The position numbers and the translations under genes are program-made. Below the pieces are notes generated by a model. It saw nothing but the letters and a program-made list of their open reading frames with translations. It had not been told where the DNA came from and did not search any database. Shown here in pieces: positions 1-8,421 of a DNA stretch of 64,000 nucleotides. This DNA comes from Candidatus Gastranaerophilales bacterium (GTDB lineage Bacteria; Cyanobacteriota; Vampirovibrionia; Gastranaerophilales; Gastranaerophilaceae): assembly GCA_944323285.1 (NCBI GenBank), contig CALURV010000036.1, forward strand, positions 1 through 64,000. Direction: 5' to 3'. Each line of letters starts with the position of its first letter. Positions within the stretch are counted from its first letter, which is position 1.

Positions 1-1413
1 TAATTGAGCATAATTTTTTGTTTTTATTTCATTAAAAAATTTTTTTAAATCGGTTTTCATAAGAGAATAATCTATACATTCTTGGTAATTTTCTTTATTT
101 GTTTTTATTTCAATATTAAAATATAGATTGAAAGAATTATCTTTATCAATGGAACTTTCATCAATTTCATCATAAGTTACATTTATTTCTATATTTTCAA
201 TTTTTTTAGTTTCTCTTAATGGTAACGGTAATTTTTCATCAGGATAAATAAACCATCTTCCTGTATCCGAATTATATAACCAATTTGAAAGTATATGGAT
301 TTTGTATGGTTCTATTTTAGGATTCCAATTTGGTTTTGGTTTATTTTTTGTTATACCTGCATCAAATACTTCATAATCTTTCCAATTTTTTTCTATTTTG
401 TATTTTGAACATTGATACTCTGCAAATAATGTGCTTCCTGGAAGTATTGCAAGTTTCCATCCTTCTTTATAATCATCTTTGTAAAATACATATTGATATG
501 AATAGAATAAAGGAATATTTTTTAATTGAATTGTATTTTTTATATTAATTTCATCTAATTCTTTTTTCTTATGTATTCTTTCAATACTTTCTATTTCTTT
601 ATCTACTTCAGTTTTTAATTTTATAAAAGATATTAAAGTTAAATTATCAAGAAAAATTTTGTAATTTTCATCAGAAACAATAAATTTTACCCAACCTTTT
701 TTATATTTATAATATTGAATAACACCTGAGTGTGGGATTTGTTTTACAAATAATTCAGAAGAAAGTTTATAATAGTAGGCTTGATTTAATTTAAAATCTT
801 CTAATAAATTTAAATCTTTCTTTATACATTCTTCTTTTGCCAAATCTGCTGTAAGTATAATTTTTTTATTGTTATTAAGAGCTAAATATCTTTGAAAGAA
901 AAGCCATTCATTACTTTCATTAACAGGTCCTTCCCATAAGTGGAAGATATAAGAATAGTAATATATACCTTTCAATGATTTGCAAAAGTATTCTTCTCCA
1001 TTTGTATAAAAAAGACCATTTATAAAATCAGGTGTCTTAAGTATATCCTGATTAAAAATTAGTATATCTCCAATATTTAATCCGAGTCTGTCACATTCTC
1101 CATTTGCAAGTTCAATAATATATTTTGTCTGATAACCAGATATAGAATTATTAAAAACGGAACTTCTCTTTTTATATATTTTAATAATAGTCCCAATTTC
1201 ATTACAAAAGAGTATATCAGAAGAAATCTTTATTTTATCAGCAGATACTTTATTGGGATATATTTCACTATAATCGTAGATGATTCCTATATTTTGTAGT
1301 ATTTTATCCTTAAGAAACGAAGCATTTTTTTCTTCCTCTGCTTCCGGTGTTCCAAGTGATAAATTAGCATATTCACCATTTATTTTTCTGATTTCATAAT
1401 TTTGTATTTTCAT
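1..1413 (-). CDS. Hypothetical protein, C-terminal part cut by the window edge
   Basis: An uninterrupted minus-strand frame of 471 codons runs from the ATG at 1413 to the window edge with no stop, so the 3' end lies outside. I translated every codon. The product starts MKIQNYEIRKINGEYANLSL, is rich in Lys, Glu, Asn, Tyr and Trp, and shows no signal peptide or membrane segment. The context GGATAT-ATG gives only a weak ribosome binding site. I recognise no family. The residue content and open length argue for a real soluble protein, but the function is unknown. There are no close co-oriented neighbours; the next gene upstream is Hsp20, about 370 bases away. Confidence 0.8.
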   Translation of the reverse strand, partial: MKIQNYEIRKINGEYANLSLGTPEAEEEKNASFLKDKILQNIGIIYDYSEIYPNKVSADKIKISSDILFCNEIGTIIKIYKKRSSVFNNSISGYQTKYIIELANGECDRLGLNIGDILIFNQDILKTPDFINGLFYTNGEEYFCKSLKGIYYYSYIFHLWEGPVNESNEWLFFQRYLALNNNKKIILTADLAKEECIKKDLNLLEDFKLNQAYYYKLSSELFVKQIPHSGVIQYYKYKKGWVKFIVSDENYKIFLDNLTLISFIKLKTEVDKEIESIERIHKKKELDEINIKNTIQLKNIPLFYSYQYVFYKDDYKEGWKLAILPGSTLFAEYQCSKYKIEKNWKDYEVFDAGITKNKPKPNWNPKIEPYKIHILSNWLYNSDTGRWFIYPDEKLPLPLRETKKIENIEINVTYDEIDESSIDKDNSFNLYFNIEIKTNKENYQECIDYSLMKTDLKKFFNEIKTKNYAQL

Positions 1414-1583
1414 ATATCCATTTGAAAAGATTATTTTTTAAAATATTCTATTGTTTGATTATATCATAGCTTAACTTAATTAATATATGAATATTTTGCA
1501 AATGAGGTAATAGAAATAAGTTTTAACACATTTTTTTGGTAGGAAACAAATATGTTCAAATGATAACTTTGTACTGCAAACAC

Positions 1584-1611
1584 TTGATGTTACAATAATT
1601 CAGAGTAATAC
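1584..1611 (+). promoter_or_regulatory. Possible sigma-70 promoter for a small RNA
   Basis: TTGATG (1584-1589) and TAATAC (1606-1611) are separated by 16 bases. They sit just upstream of a stem-loop and an intrinsic terminator on the same strand. The match is moderate, and AT-rich sequence gives many chance matches. Confidence 0.3.
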
Positions 1612-1617
1612 TGTAAA

Positions 1618-1711
1618 TATAAATAAGTTAAAATGGAGAAACTCTGGATAGTATTTCGTGTCTTGATTTATCCACCATTAATTAAGAGGTTGATTAATAC
1701 CTCTTTTTTAT
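1618..1711 (+). ncRNA. Candidate small structured RNA with terminator
   Basis: No plus-strand gene lies here, yet a plus-strand intrinsic terminator ends at 1711. Between the candidate promoter and the terminator is a nested stem: AATGG (1632-1636) pairs with CCATT (1675-1679) and TGGATA (1645-1650) pairs with TATCCA (1669-1674), with an 8-nt bulge on the 5' side. This would give a transcript of about 94 nt. I could not match it to a known class. A 31-codon hydrophobic frame (1633-1728) overlaps it, but it lacks a ribosome binding site and runs through the terminator. Confidence 0.4.
1684..1711 (+). terminator. Intrinsic terminator of the candidate small RNA
   Basis: The stem AAGAGGT/ACCTCTT encloses TGATTAAT-type loop sequence and is followed by a run of T on the plus strand. 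There is no T run on the other side, so it serves plus-strand transcription. Confidence 0.55.
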
Positions 1712-1753
1712 TTATAAATAATATTTAATATTTTTAAATTAAATTAATGGTAA

Positions 1754-1787
1754 TAGAAAAAGAGAGGTTTAAACCTCTCTTTTTCTA
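1754..1787 (-). terminator. Perfect palindromic terminator of the Hsp20 gene
   Basis: This is a 34-nt perfect palindrome with 17-bp arms centred at 1770/1771. It has GAGAGGTTT/AAACCTCTC at the core and flanking A and T runs, so it can act on both strands. The TAG stop codon of the Hsp20 gene (1787-1785) is part of the palindrome. Confidence 0.8.
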
Positions 1788-2240
1788 TTTAACAATAAGT
1801 TTTTTCTTTGCATCTTTTTCTTTTATTAATTTTGGAATAGTAATTTCTAATATACCATTTTCCATTTTTGCTTCTGTTTTTTCTGTATCAACTTCTTCTT
1901 GGAAGTATACAGTTCTTGAAAATTCACCGTATTTAAATTCTGATTTTCTATAAGATTTATCTTCTTCTTCTTTCTTTTCTTCTTTTTTAGCATTGATAGT
2001 GATATAGTTTTTGTCTAAATCAATATCAAGGTCTTCTTTCTTGATGCCGGGTAATTCAGCTTTTACAATATAATTTTTACCTTTATCTTCAATTTCTACA
2101 GGCATAGAATATTTTTCTACTTCTTCCCAATAAGCAGCTTCTGGAAAATAGCTGTCAAAATGTCTGTTTAATAAAGAGCTGATTTCATCATTTACAGTTC
2201 TTATAAAATTGTCCGGTGTTTTTTTAACTAAGAATCTCAT
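1785..2240 (-). CDS. Small heat shock protein, Hsp20/alpha-crystallin family
   Basis: ATP-independent chaperone that holds unfolding proteins in the cytoplasm. The 151-residue product (start MRFLVKKTP) has the alpha-crystallin domain at roughly residues 45-145, with the family hallmark AELPGIKKEDLDIDLD followed by a C-terminal strand and the I-x-I-like tail ILEITIPK. I chose the ATG at 2240 because GGAG lies 7-8 bases upstream. An in-frame TTG at 2258 would place that ribosome binding site inside the gene. It is monocistronic and closed by a palindromic terminator that begins at the stop codon. Confidence 0.93.
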   Translation of the reverse strand: MRFLVKKTPDNFIRTVNDEISSLLNRHFDSYFPEAAYWEEVEKYSMPVEIEDKGKNYIVKAELPGIKKEDLDIDLDKNYITINAKKEEKKEEEDKSYRKSEFKYGEFSRTVYFQEEVDTEKTEAKMENGILEITIPKLIKEKDAKKKLIVK

Positions 2241-2331
2241 AATCGTAACTCCTTTCAAACTTCTTGCTTGCTACATTTATATTATTAATCTGATTTGAAA
2301 AAAGTTGATTTTTTTAACAAAAAAATAACAA

Positions 2332-2991
2332 TTAAAAATTTTTAAAAGAAGGATTTAATGTAATTGCAATATTATAGTCTTTTTCAGAACCTTTTGTATC
2401 ATTAAATAATTTTTTTATTATTGAACGCATATAATATGCATGAGCAGATTTTTTATTTAGTTTTATTGCTTCATCATAATCTTTTAATGCACTTTCAAGA
2501 TTATGTTTTTGCATTTTATAAAAAGCTCTTTGTTCAAATAGTTTATAACTTTTTTTATTCCAAGCAATGGCACTTGTTAAATCATTTATTGCTCCTTGAA
2601 TATCATCCGTATAAAATTTAATATAGGCTCTGTTTAAATAATATTCAATATTAGAGTAATCAAGTTTTATAGCATTATCATAATCTTCAATTGCATTATT
2701 ATAGTCTTTTAATTTTCTGTATATATCGGCTCTAAAAGCGTATAGTTGCGAATGTAATGGAAAATGCTCTATTGCTTTTGTGTAAAAATCTATTGCATAA
2801 AAATATTGTTTATTTTTTTTGTTTATTCTTGCAATTGCTTTATATGTATTTAAAGAATTTTCATTCATAGATAATGCTAGAAATAAATAATGTAGTGCTT
2901 CTTTATATTCAGCTAAATTTTCTCTCATTATTCCTTTTGAATATAAATGACAAAATATTAAATAATTTTTTAATTTGTTTAGATAAAACAA
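2332..2991 (-). CDS. TPR repeat protein
   Basis: The 219-residue product is built of about five 34-residue tetratricopeptide repeats, seen in segments such as AIDFYTKAIEHFPLHSQLYA, AIEDYDNAIKLDYSNIEYYL and ALKDYDEAIKLNKKSAHAYY. These are protein-interaction scaffolds with no catalytic residues. The start is TTG at 2991, with AAGGA seven bases upstream; that ribosome binding site overlaps the stop codon of the DUF711 gene, so translation is probably coupled. It is the last gene of the ACT-DUF711-TPR operon. The partner protein is unknown. Confidence 0.85.
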   Translation of the reverse strand: MFYLNKLKNYLIFCHLYSKGIMRENLAEYKEALHYLFLALSMNENSLNTYKAIARINKKNKQYFYAIDFYTKAIEHFPLHSQLYAFRADIYRKLKDYNNAIEDYDNAIKLDYSNIEYYLNRAYIKFYTDDIQGAINDLTSAIAWNKKSYKLFEQRAFYKMQKHNLESALKDYDEAIKLNKKSAHAYYMRSIIKKLFNDTKGSEKDYNIAITLNPSFKNF

Positions 2992-3001
2992 TTTTTATTC
3001 C

Positions 3002-4369
3002 TTAATTATTTAAACTGTGAATAGGTGCTGGGATTCTTCCTCCTCTATTAATGAATATTTCAGATGATAGTTTATTCACATTCATAATAGGAGCTTCACC
3101 AAGTAACCCGCCATACACTGCATAATCTCCTACAGTTTTATTCGGAACAGGAATTATCCTGACAGCTGTCGTTTTTTTATTTATCATCCCAATAGCCATT
3201 TCATCTGCTATCATGCCTGATATTGTACTTTCAGAAGTATCTCCTGGAATTGCAATCATATCAAGACCAACAGAACATACGCAAGTCATAGCTTCTAATT
3301 TATCAAAAGTTAGAAGCCCTTTTTTAGCTGCTTCAATCATCCCTGCATCTTCTGAAACTGGAATAAAAGCACCGGATAATCCTCCTACGTATGAACTTGC
3401 CATAATACCGCCTTTTTTTACAGCATCATTAAGCATTGCAAGCGCTGCTGTTGTTCCGTGTGCACCTGCGTGTTCTAACCCCATTGCCTGAAAAATGCCT
3501 GCAACACTGTCGCCTATTGCAGGTGTGGGGGCTAAAGATAAATCTATAATTCCAAAAGGAATTCCCATTTTTTCAGCCATTCTTTTTCCTACTAATTCAC
3601 CGGTTGAAGTTATTTTAAAAGAAATTTGTTTTATTTTATTAGCGAGTTCGCCAAAGTCTGCATTTTTAGGCATATTTTCAACTGCAGCTCTGACAACTCC
3701 CGGGCCTGATACTCCGATATTTAAAGCACATTCCGGTTCTCCGTACCCATGAAATGCTCCTGCCATAAATGGGTTATCCCCGGGAACATTACAAAAACAT
3801 ACCAGTTTTGCTGCACCTATACCGTCTTCATTTGCAGTAAGATTTGCTGTTTCTTTTATTATTTTACCCATTTTTTTTACTGCATTCATATTAATACCTG
3901 CTTTTGTTGAAGCAAGATTTATGGAAAAACATACTCTTTGAGTTTCTTTTAAGGCCTCAGGAATACTTTCTATTAATGCAGTATCTCCTTTTGTACATCC
4001 TTTTTCAACTAATGCAGAAAATCCGCCTATAAAATTAACATTAACTTCTTTTGCAGCTTCATCTAATATTTTTGCTAGGTATACATAGTCATAATCTTTA
4101 CAAGATTCGCCTACTAATGATAATGGTGTAACTGCAATCCTTTTGTTTATTATAGGAATAGAATATTCATCTTCTATTTCAGAAGCATATTGATAAAGAT
4201 TTTTTGCATATTTTAGAATTTTATTATATATTTTATCGCCGACTTCTTTTACATTTTCTCCGCAACAATCACGAAGGCTTAATGCTAAAGTAACTGTTCT
4301 AATGTCCAAATTGTGGACTTTTATCATATTTATCGTTTCTATTATTGAATTTTCATTAAAAAAAGTCAT
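3002..4369 (-). CDS. DUF711 (UPF0210, PFL family) protein
   Basis: The 455-residue protein matches the UPF0210/DUF711 family over its whole length. It starts with a segment containing [14 protein letters not shown] and has glycine-rich stretches such as [11 protein letters not shown] and [15 protein letters not shown]. The biochemical role of the family is not established. It is commonly encoded next to a small ACT-domain protein, as here (10-base gap), which suggests a ligand-sensing pair. AAGGA precedes the ATG by eight bases. The family assignment is secure; the function remains open. Confidence 0.9.
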   Translation of the reverse strand: MTFFNENSIIETINMIKVHNLDIRTVTLALSLRDCCGENVKEVGDKIYNKILKYAKNLYQYASEIEDEYSIPIINKRIAVTPLSLVGESCKDYDYVYLAKILDEAAKEVNVNFIGGFSALVEKGCTKGDTALIESIPEALKETQRVCFSINLASTKAGINMNAVKKMGKIIKETANLTANEDGIGAAKLVCFCNVPGDNPFMAGAFHGYGEPECALNIGVSGPGVVRAAVENMPKNADFGELANKIKQISFKITSTGELVGKRMAEKMGIPFGIIDLSLAPTPAIGDSVAGIFQAMGLEHAGAHGTTAALAMLNDAVKKGGIMASSYVGGLSGAFIPVSEDAGMIEAAKKGLLTFDKLEAMTCVCSVGLDMIAIPGDTSESTISGMIADEMAIGMINKKTTAVRIIPVPNKTVGDYAVYGGLLGEAPIMNVNKLSSEIFINRGGRIPAPIHSLNN

Positions 4370-4379
4370 TTATATATCC

Positions 4380-4658
4380 TTAGATAGTGTGCATTTTATC
4401 AAATATTTCTTTTTTTTGTATCCAAATTTCCATACCAAGTTTTTTACCCGATTTAATTAAAGCCTCTTTTATTTCTTTAAAAGGATATTTTGATTTACTA
4501 ATATCAGCTAAAAGAAACATCATAAAACATCCTTGCATAATAGTTTGTCTTATATCTTCAATATTTACTTGATATTTTGCAAGGACAGTTGCAATCTCAG
4601 CTACAATTCCGACAACATCTTTTCCTAATATTGTTACTATAATTTTATCTTCACTCAT
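4380..4658 (-). CDS. ACT-domain protein, UPF0237 family
   Basis: The 92-residue protein is essentially one ACT domain (KIIVTILGKDVVGIVAEIAT at the N-terminus), a fold that usually binds amino acids and regulates enzymes; it resembles GcvR-type regulators. AGGAG lies seven bases before the ATG. It is followed 10 bases later by DUF711, the pairing usual for UPF0237/UPF0210 genes. The ligand is unknown. It is first in the operon, about 90 bases after the hydG stop, so read-through from hydG is possible. Confidence 0.9.
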   Translation of the reverse strand: MSEDKIIVTILGKDVVGIVAEIATVLAKYQVNIEDIRQTIMQGCFMMFLLADISKSKYPFKEIKEALIKSGKKLGMEIWIQKKEIFDKMHTI

Positions 4659-4745
4659 ATATGCTCCTATAGAAATTATACTTTTATTGTATTAACAAAT
4701 TAAGATAAAGGCAATTTCTTTATAAGAAATGTATTTGGCGAAGAA

Positions 4746-6164
4746 TTAAAATTTTAGATTTCGTTCCCCTTTTAAAATTTTTTCAAGGTTTTGCATTACT
4801 GTTAATTTTATTTTTTTATCATTAATTTTATTAATTTCTTTTAAAAGTAATTTATTGCCTGTTTGTTTTGTTTTCTCTGTGGCATAATCTATTAAATATT
4901 CATTTAATGTCATTATGGCATTTGGGTGACAAAAATTTTGTATTTGTTGATCTTTACATATAGACATGAATCTTTCGCCTGTTCTGCCGCTGCCATAGCA
5001 AGCAGTACAAAAACTTGGAAGATAATTAAGTTCCATAAGCCAATTAACAACTTCATCTAATGTTCGGTTGTCATTTACTTCAAATTGACTAGAATCTTCA
5101 TCTTCTTTTTCAGGTCTATAATAACCGCCTACGCTTGTTTTAGAACCTCCAGAAATTTGAGAAACACCAAGCTCTAATAAATCTTTTCTGCATTCTTTAT
5201 TTTCACGTGTTGATATTATCATACCGGTATAAGGTACAGCTATTCTTATAACAGCTACTATTTTTTTAAAAGTTTCATCATCTATTGCGTTGGAAAATGT
5301 ATTAGGGTCAATATCATCAGCTTTTCTTATCCTTGGAACACTTATTGTATGAGGCCCAACTCCGAATGTAGCTTCTAAGTGCTCAGCATGCATTAATATT
5401 GCAGCAAATTCATATCTATAGTCTTCAAGACCAAATAATACTCCAATACCAACATCATCAATTCCGCCTTGCATGGCTCTATCCATAGCTTCTGTATGAT
5501 AAGCATAATTATGTTTAGGTCCTGTCGGATGAAGTTTTTTATAACTTTCTTTATTATATGTTTCTTGAAATAGAATATATGTACCAATTTTTGCTTCGTG
5601 CAATTTTTTATAGTTTTCAATTGTCGTTGCCGCAATATTTACATTTACTCTTCTTATTGCTCCATTTTTATGTTTTATTGAATATATTGTATCTATTGAC
5701 TCTAAAATATATCCAATAGGATTGTTAACAGGGTCTTCTCCTGATTCTATTGCTAAGCGTTTATGTCCCATATCCTGAAGTGCAATAACTTCGTTTCTAA
5801 TTTCTTCCTGTGTCATTTTTTTTCGGGGGATATGTTTATTTTTTGCGTGATAAGGGCAATAAGTACATCCGTTAATACAGTAGTTTGACAAATATAAAGG
5901 AGCAAAAAGTACTATTCTGTTACCATAAAAATCTTCTTTAATATGTTTGGCCAGTGCAAAAATCTCGTGATTAATATTTTCGTCTTCACACGCTAATAAA
6001 ACAGAAGCCTCTTTATGTGTCAATCCTTTTTTTAATTTTGCTTTTACTAATATTTCTTTTAGAAGAATTTTGTTGTTTTTATTTTTTTCAGCATATTCTA
6101 TTGTTTCTAAAACCTCTTGATGCGAAATAAATTCTTCTGCTTTTGTTGATTTTGGATTATACAT
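4746..6164 (-). CDS. hydG: [FeFe]-hydrogenase H-cluster maturase HydG
   Basis: Radical SAM tyrosine lyase that makes CO and CN- ligands for the H-cluster of [FeFe]-hydrogenase. The N-terminal CX3CX2C motif (C96, C100, C103, within SNYCINGCTYCPYHAKN) binds the SAM cluster. The C-terminal CTACYGSGRTGERFMSICKD segment with a later Cys carries the auxiliary cluster that supplies the Fe-CO-CN synthon. The 472-residue length is normal. I chose the ATG at 6164, with GAAGG eight bases upstream, over an in-frame TTG at 6200. HydE is encoded at 14.6 kb; HydF and the hydrogenase are not in the window. Confidence 0.96.
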   Translation of the reverse strand: MYNPKSTKAEEFISHQEVLETIEYAEKNKNNKILLKEILVKAKLKKGLTHKEASVLLACEDENINHEIFALAKHIKEDFYGNRIVLFAPLYLSNYCINGCTYCPYHAKNKHIPRKKMTQEEIRNEVIALQDMGHKRLAIESGEDPVNNPIGYILESIDTIYSIKHKNGAIRRVNVNIAATTIENYKKLHEAKIGTYILFQETYNKESYKKLHPTGPKHNYAYHTEAMDRAMQGGIDDVGIGVLFGLEDYRYEFAAILMHAEHLEATFGVGPHTISVPRIRKADDIDPNTFSNAIDDETFKKIVAVIRIAVPYTGMIISTRENKECRKDLLELGVSQISGGSKTSVGGYYRPEKEDEDSSQFEVNDNRTLDEVVNWLMELNYLPSFCTACYGSGRTGERFMSICKDQQIQNFCHPNAIMTLNEYLIDYATEKTKQTGNKLLLKEINKINDKKIKLTVMQNLEKILKGERNLKF

Positions 6165-6230
6165 TTTTATTGCCTTCTTTTGATTATAATTATATCTCAA
6201 AAAGAAAACAATTAGTTACTTATTGTTCAA

Positions 6231-6292
6231 CCTGGTATAGTATTTTGTTAACGAGTATGATTCAATAACAAAATACTATACCAGATTAAATT
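6231..6292. repeat. Dispersed hairpin repeat, copy A
   Basis: It has a perfect 19-bp inverted repeat (6232-6250 and 6266-6284) with a 15-base loop, followed by GATTAAAT. Core words TTTGTTAAC, ATGATTCA, TAACAAA and AGATTAAAT are shared in order with copies at 12.9, 43.3 and 44.6 kb and more weakly at 7.4 kb. No T run follows on either strand, so it is not a classical terminator. It lies between the ADP-ribosyltransferase-like gene and hydG. Confidence 0.75.
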
Positions 6293-6330
6293 TACAATTT
6301 ATATCTTAATCTACTTAGTAATTAGTATTT

Positions 6331-7164
6331 TTATCCTTTTTCAGTTGGTATATACTCTAGCGATATATAGTGAAAATTATTGTTATATTCTTCATTTTCA
6401 ATAACTCTAAATTTAGCTTCAGGTTTCATAATACCTTGTTCTATTCCGTCGAAAGAGGAAAGTCTAACAAGTTTTGAACCTTTTGGCAATTTTATATCAA
6501 ATAGTACATAATCTTTACTTCCACCATAAGTTCCAAGAGTCTTTTTTGCGGAAGTACTTATATATATTGGAGATGAGTCGAGAACAACTTCTTCGCCTTT
6601 TTTTAGTTTACTAATCCAGTCAAAATAGTCATTATGGTCTTTTGTCCAGCCTTTGGAAATTGTTCTATATACTGTATGTTCTTTCTCTGTAGGAGTAAGT
6701 GTATTTACCGTACTTATTACATCATCTTTTAGAAATTCAATTTTTTGAGCAAAAGCTTTTGTTTCTTCTTCTATAGAGTGTTTTATATCATCTTCATTTA
6801 AGCCTTTGCGTTTACAACTTTCAAGAATTTCTTCTTGTCTGTATGGAATTAATTCTCCATGTTTTTTAAAATATCTTATTTCGTCTGCTAAATATGAAGT
6901 CATATCAAATAAACTTTTTAAGCTTATACTTCCACTTTCAGGAACGAGTTCTGTGCGTGAGAATTCTTGATCAATACCAACATTTGGTAGTTTATCTGCA
7001 TTGAAGTTTTGAAAAATTCTATTTCCAAAAGTTGGCATATAAGAATGCATATAGAAATTTGATTTTTTTTGATTTATGTTTCTTATATTTTGATTTTGTA
7101 CTTTTGCCCCTTGATTTTGTTGTTTATATTTATAAGACAATGAATTTACGGCTGAAATTTTCAT
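6331..7164 (-). CDS. ADP-ribosyltransferase-like protein, degenerate EXE motif
   Basis: The C-terminal half (about residues 160-270 of 277) resembles the ADP-ribosyltransferase exoenzyme fold. It has an Arg strand (HTVYRTI, R167), an STS motif (YISTSAKK, 203-205) and a final strand GIEQGIMKPEAKFRVIE where an E-x-E is expected. E242 is present but the second, catalytic Glu position reads Gly (244). The first 60 residues are Gln/Asn-rich with PTFGN at 44-48, similar to short motifs in other orphan proteins here. There is no signal peptide. GGAG precedes the ATG. It may be a toxin-like effector or an inactive relative; the family call is tentative. Confidence 0.5.
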   Translation of the reverse strand: MKISAVNSLSYKYKQQNQGAKVQNQNIRNINQKKSNFYMHSYMPTFGNRIFQNFNADKLPNVGIDQEFSRTELVPESGSISLKSLFDMTSYLADEIRYFKKHGELIPYRQEEILESCKRKGLNEDDIKHSIEEETKAFAQKIEFLKDDVISTVNTLTPTEKEHTVYRTISKGWTKDHNDYFDWISKLKKGEEVVLDSSPIYISTSAKKTLGTYGGSKDYVLFDIKLPKGSKLVRLSSFDGIEQGIMKPEAKFRVIENEEYNNNFHYISLEYIPTEKG

Positions 7165-7541
7165 AATAACTCCTTTTTTCTTGTTTAATTTAAAGATTTA
7201 AAATATTTGAAATTGCTAATTAAGTATATTTATGTAAAGAAAAATGTTAAGCTTTAAAAAATATTTTTAAATGAGCTAGAAAAAATTCACAATATTTGAA
7301 GATGGAAGTGAAACTTTTTGCAAAATGACAGAAAACTTTGTTATTGAGAGAACTTGTATCCTTAGTGAAACGGGGGTCAATGGTGTTTTTATAAGAAGAG
7401 TAATCTGTTTGACAGTATGGCTAGGTAACAAAGCACTATAATGATTAAGAGAGTTAGTTGCAATAGAAAAATGTTCATGATATAAAAAAAGTACTGTGAG
7501 GTTAATAGCCTTGCTAGTTCAATGAATGGAAGTTTAAGACA
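7165..7541. other. Intergenic region between divergent genes
   Basis: The 377-base gap separates the ADP-ribosyltransferase-like gene (minus) from ispH (plus). Its centre is the diverged repeat copy E (7273-7449). The remaining 90 bases before ispH hold a short frame (ATG at 7522, ending TGA at 7545) that overlaps the presumed ispH start. No confident promoter was seen. Confidence 0.5.
7273..7449. repeat. Dispersed modular repeat, copy E (diverged)
   Basis: It aligns end to end with copy D at 44.4 kb. Shared words in order are AGAAAAAATTCAC, AACTTTGTT-TTGAG, CTTGTATCC, TAGTGAAACG, TAACAAAG and GATTAA. It has accumulated many changes and its hairpins are weaker, so it is probably an old copy. 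Confidence 0.6.
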
Positions 7542-8408
7542 CTGAATAAAAATATAAAATTAGCCCAAAGTGCAGGTTTTTGCTACGGAGTTAAACGGGC
7601 AGTCGAAACAACAAAAAAAATTAAACTTGAAAATAAATCAAAAAAGGTATGGGTATTAGGCGAGCTTATTCATAATTCTCATGTTATAAAAGAACTTGAA
7701 GAATTGGGAATAATGACTGTTGATGAGTTACCGGCAGGAGAAAATGGAATATGTATTGTGAGAAGTCATGGCATGGCGCCTCAATGCATAAAAGAAATAG
7801 AAGAAAAGGGGTTTGAAGTTGTTGATTTAACTTGTCTTGACGTAAAAAAAGTTCAGCAAAAAGCTGTTCAATTAGCTCAAGAAGGATTTTTAGTCCTAAT
7901 ATTGGGTAAGCCTGAACATCCTGAAGTTGTTGCTATTAATGCAAATGCACAAATGTATTCAGAAGATGTATATGTTATACCTGATTTGGAAACTTTGAAA
8001 TTTCTGGAAAATAAGATTAAAGCTCATAAAAGAGTTGGTGTTGTTATCCAAACAACACAAAAATTAGAATTTTTAGAATCTGTTGTTAATTATCTAATAC
8101 CATTATCAAGTGAATTGAAGGTATTTAATACAATATGTAAATCTACATCGATGAGACAGCAAGAGGCAAGGGAGCTTGCCAAGAGTTCAGATTTAATGAT
8201 TGTTGTTGGAAGTAAAAAAAGTGCTAATACAACTCATTTGGCGGAGATTTTAGAAGGAATAACTACTACTATTCATATTGAAACAGAAACAGATTTAAAA
8301 AATTATAAAGAATCAATTGAAAAAGCTAAAAACATTGGAATAACAGCTGGAGCTTCTACTCCTGAAAATATTATAAAAAGTGTGATGATAGAATTGGAAA
8401 AATACTAA
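7542..8408 (+). CDS. ispH: 4-hydroxy-3-methylbut-2-enyl diphosphate reductase IspH, non-canonical start
   Basis: Last enzyme of the MEP isoprenoid pathway, an iron-sulfur reductase that gives IPP and DMAPP. The first cluster Cys lies in AGFCYGVKRAVE (codon 7581), then DLTCLD and FNTICKST supply the others; GELIHNSHV and RSHGMAP carry substrate His residues. The first in-frame ATG/GTG/TTG codons lie after 7690 and would delete the first cysteine. Upstream, the frame is open from 7518 (stop TAG at 7515) and contains only CTG (7542, with GGAAG nine bases before) or ATA (7554) as possible starts. I use CTG. At 288 residues the length is normal. rpsA follows 13 bases later. Confidence 0.88.
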   Translation: MNKNIKLAQSAGFCYGVKRAVETTKKIKLENKSKKVWVLGELIHNSHVIKELEELGIMTVDELPAGENGICIVRSHGMAPQCIKEIEEKGFEVVDLTCLDVKKVQQKAVQLAQEGFLVLILGKPEHPEVVAINANAQMYSEDVYVIPDLETLKFLENKIKAHKRVGVVIQTTQKLEFLESVVNYLIPLSSELKVFNTICKSTSMRQQEARELAKSSDLMIVVGSKKSANTTHLAEILEGITTTIHIETETDLKNYKESIEKAKNIGITAGASTPENIIKSVMIELEKY

Positions 8409-8421
8409 GAAAGGATAAAAA

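Noticed and set aside
1633-1728. 31-codon hydrophobic frame, possible small toxin peptide
   Set aside because: It has no ribosome binding site and reads through the terminator hairpin; the RNA structure explains the region better.
7704-8408. ATG at 7704 as the ispH start
   Set aside because: It would remove the N-terminal GFC cluster cysteine and the first 54 residues that align with IspH.
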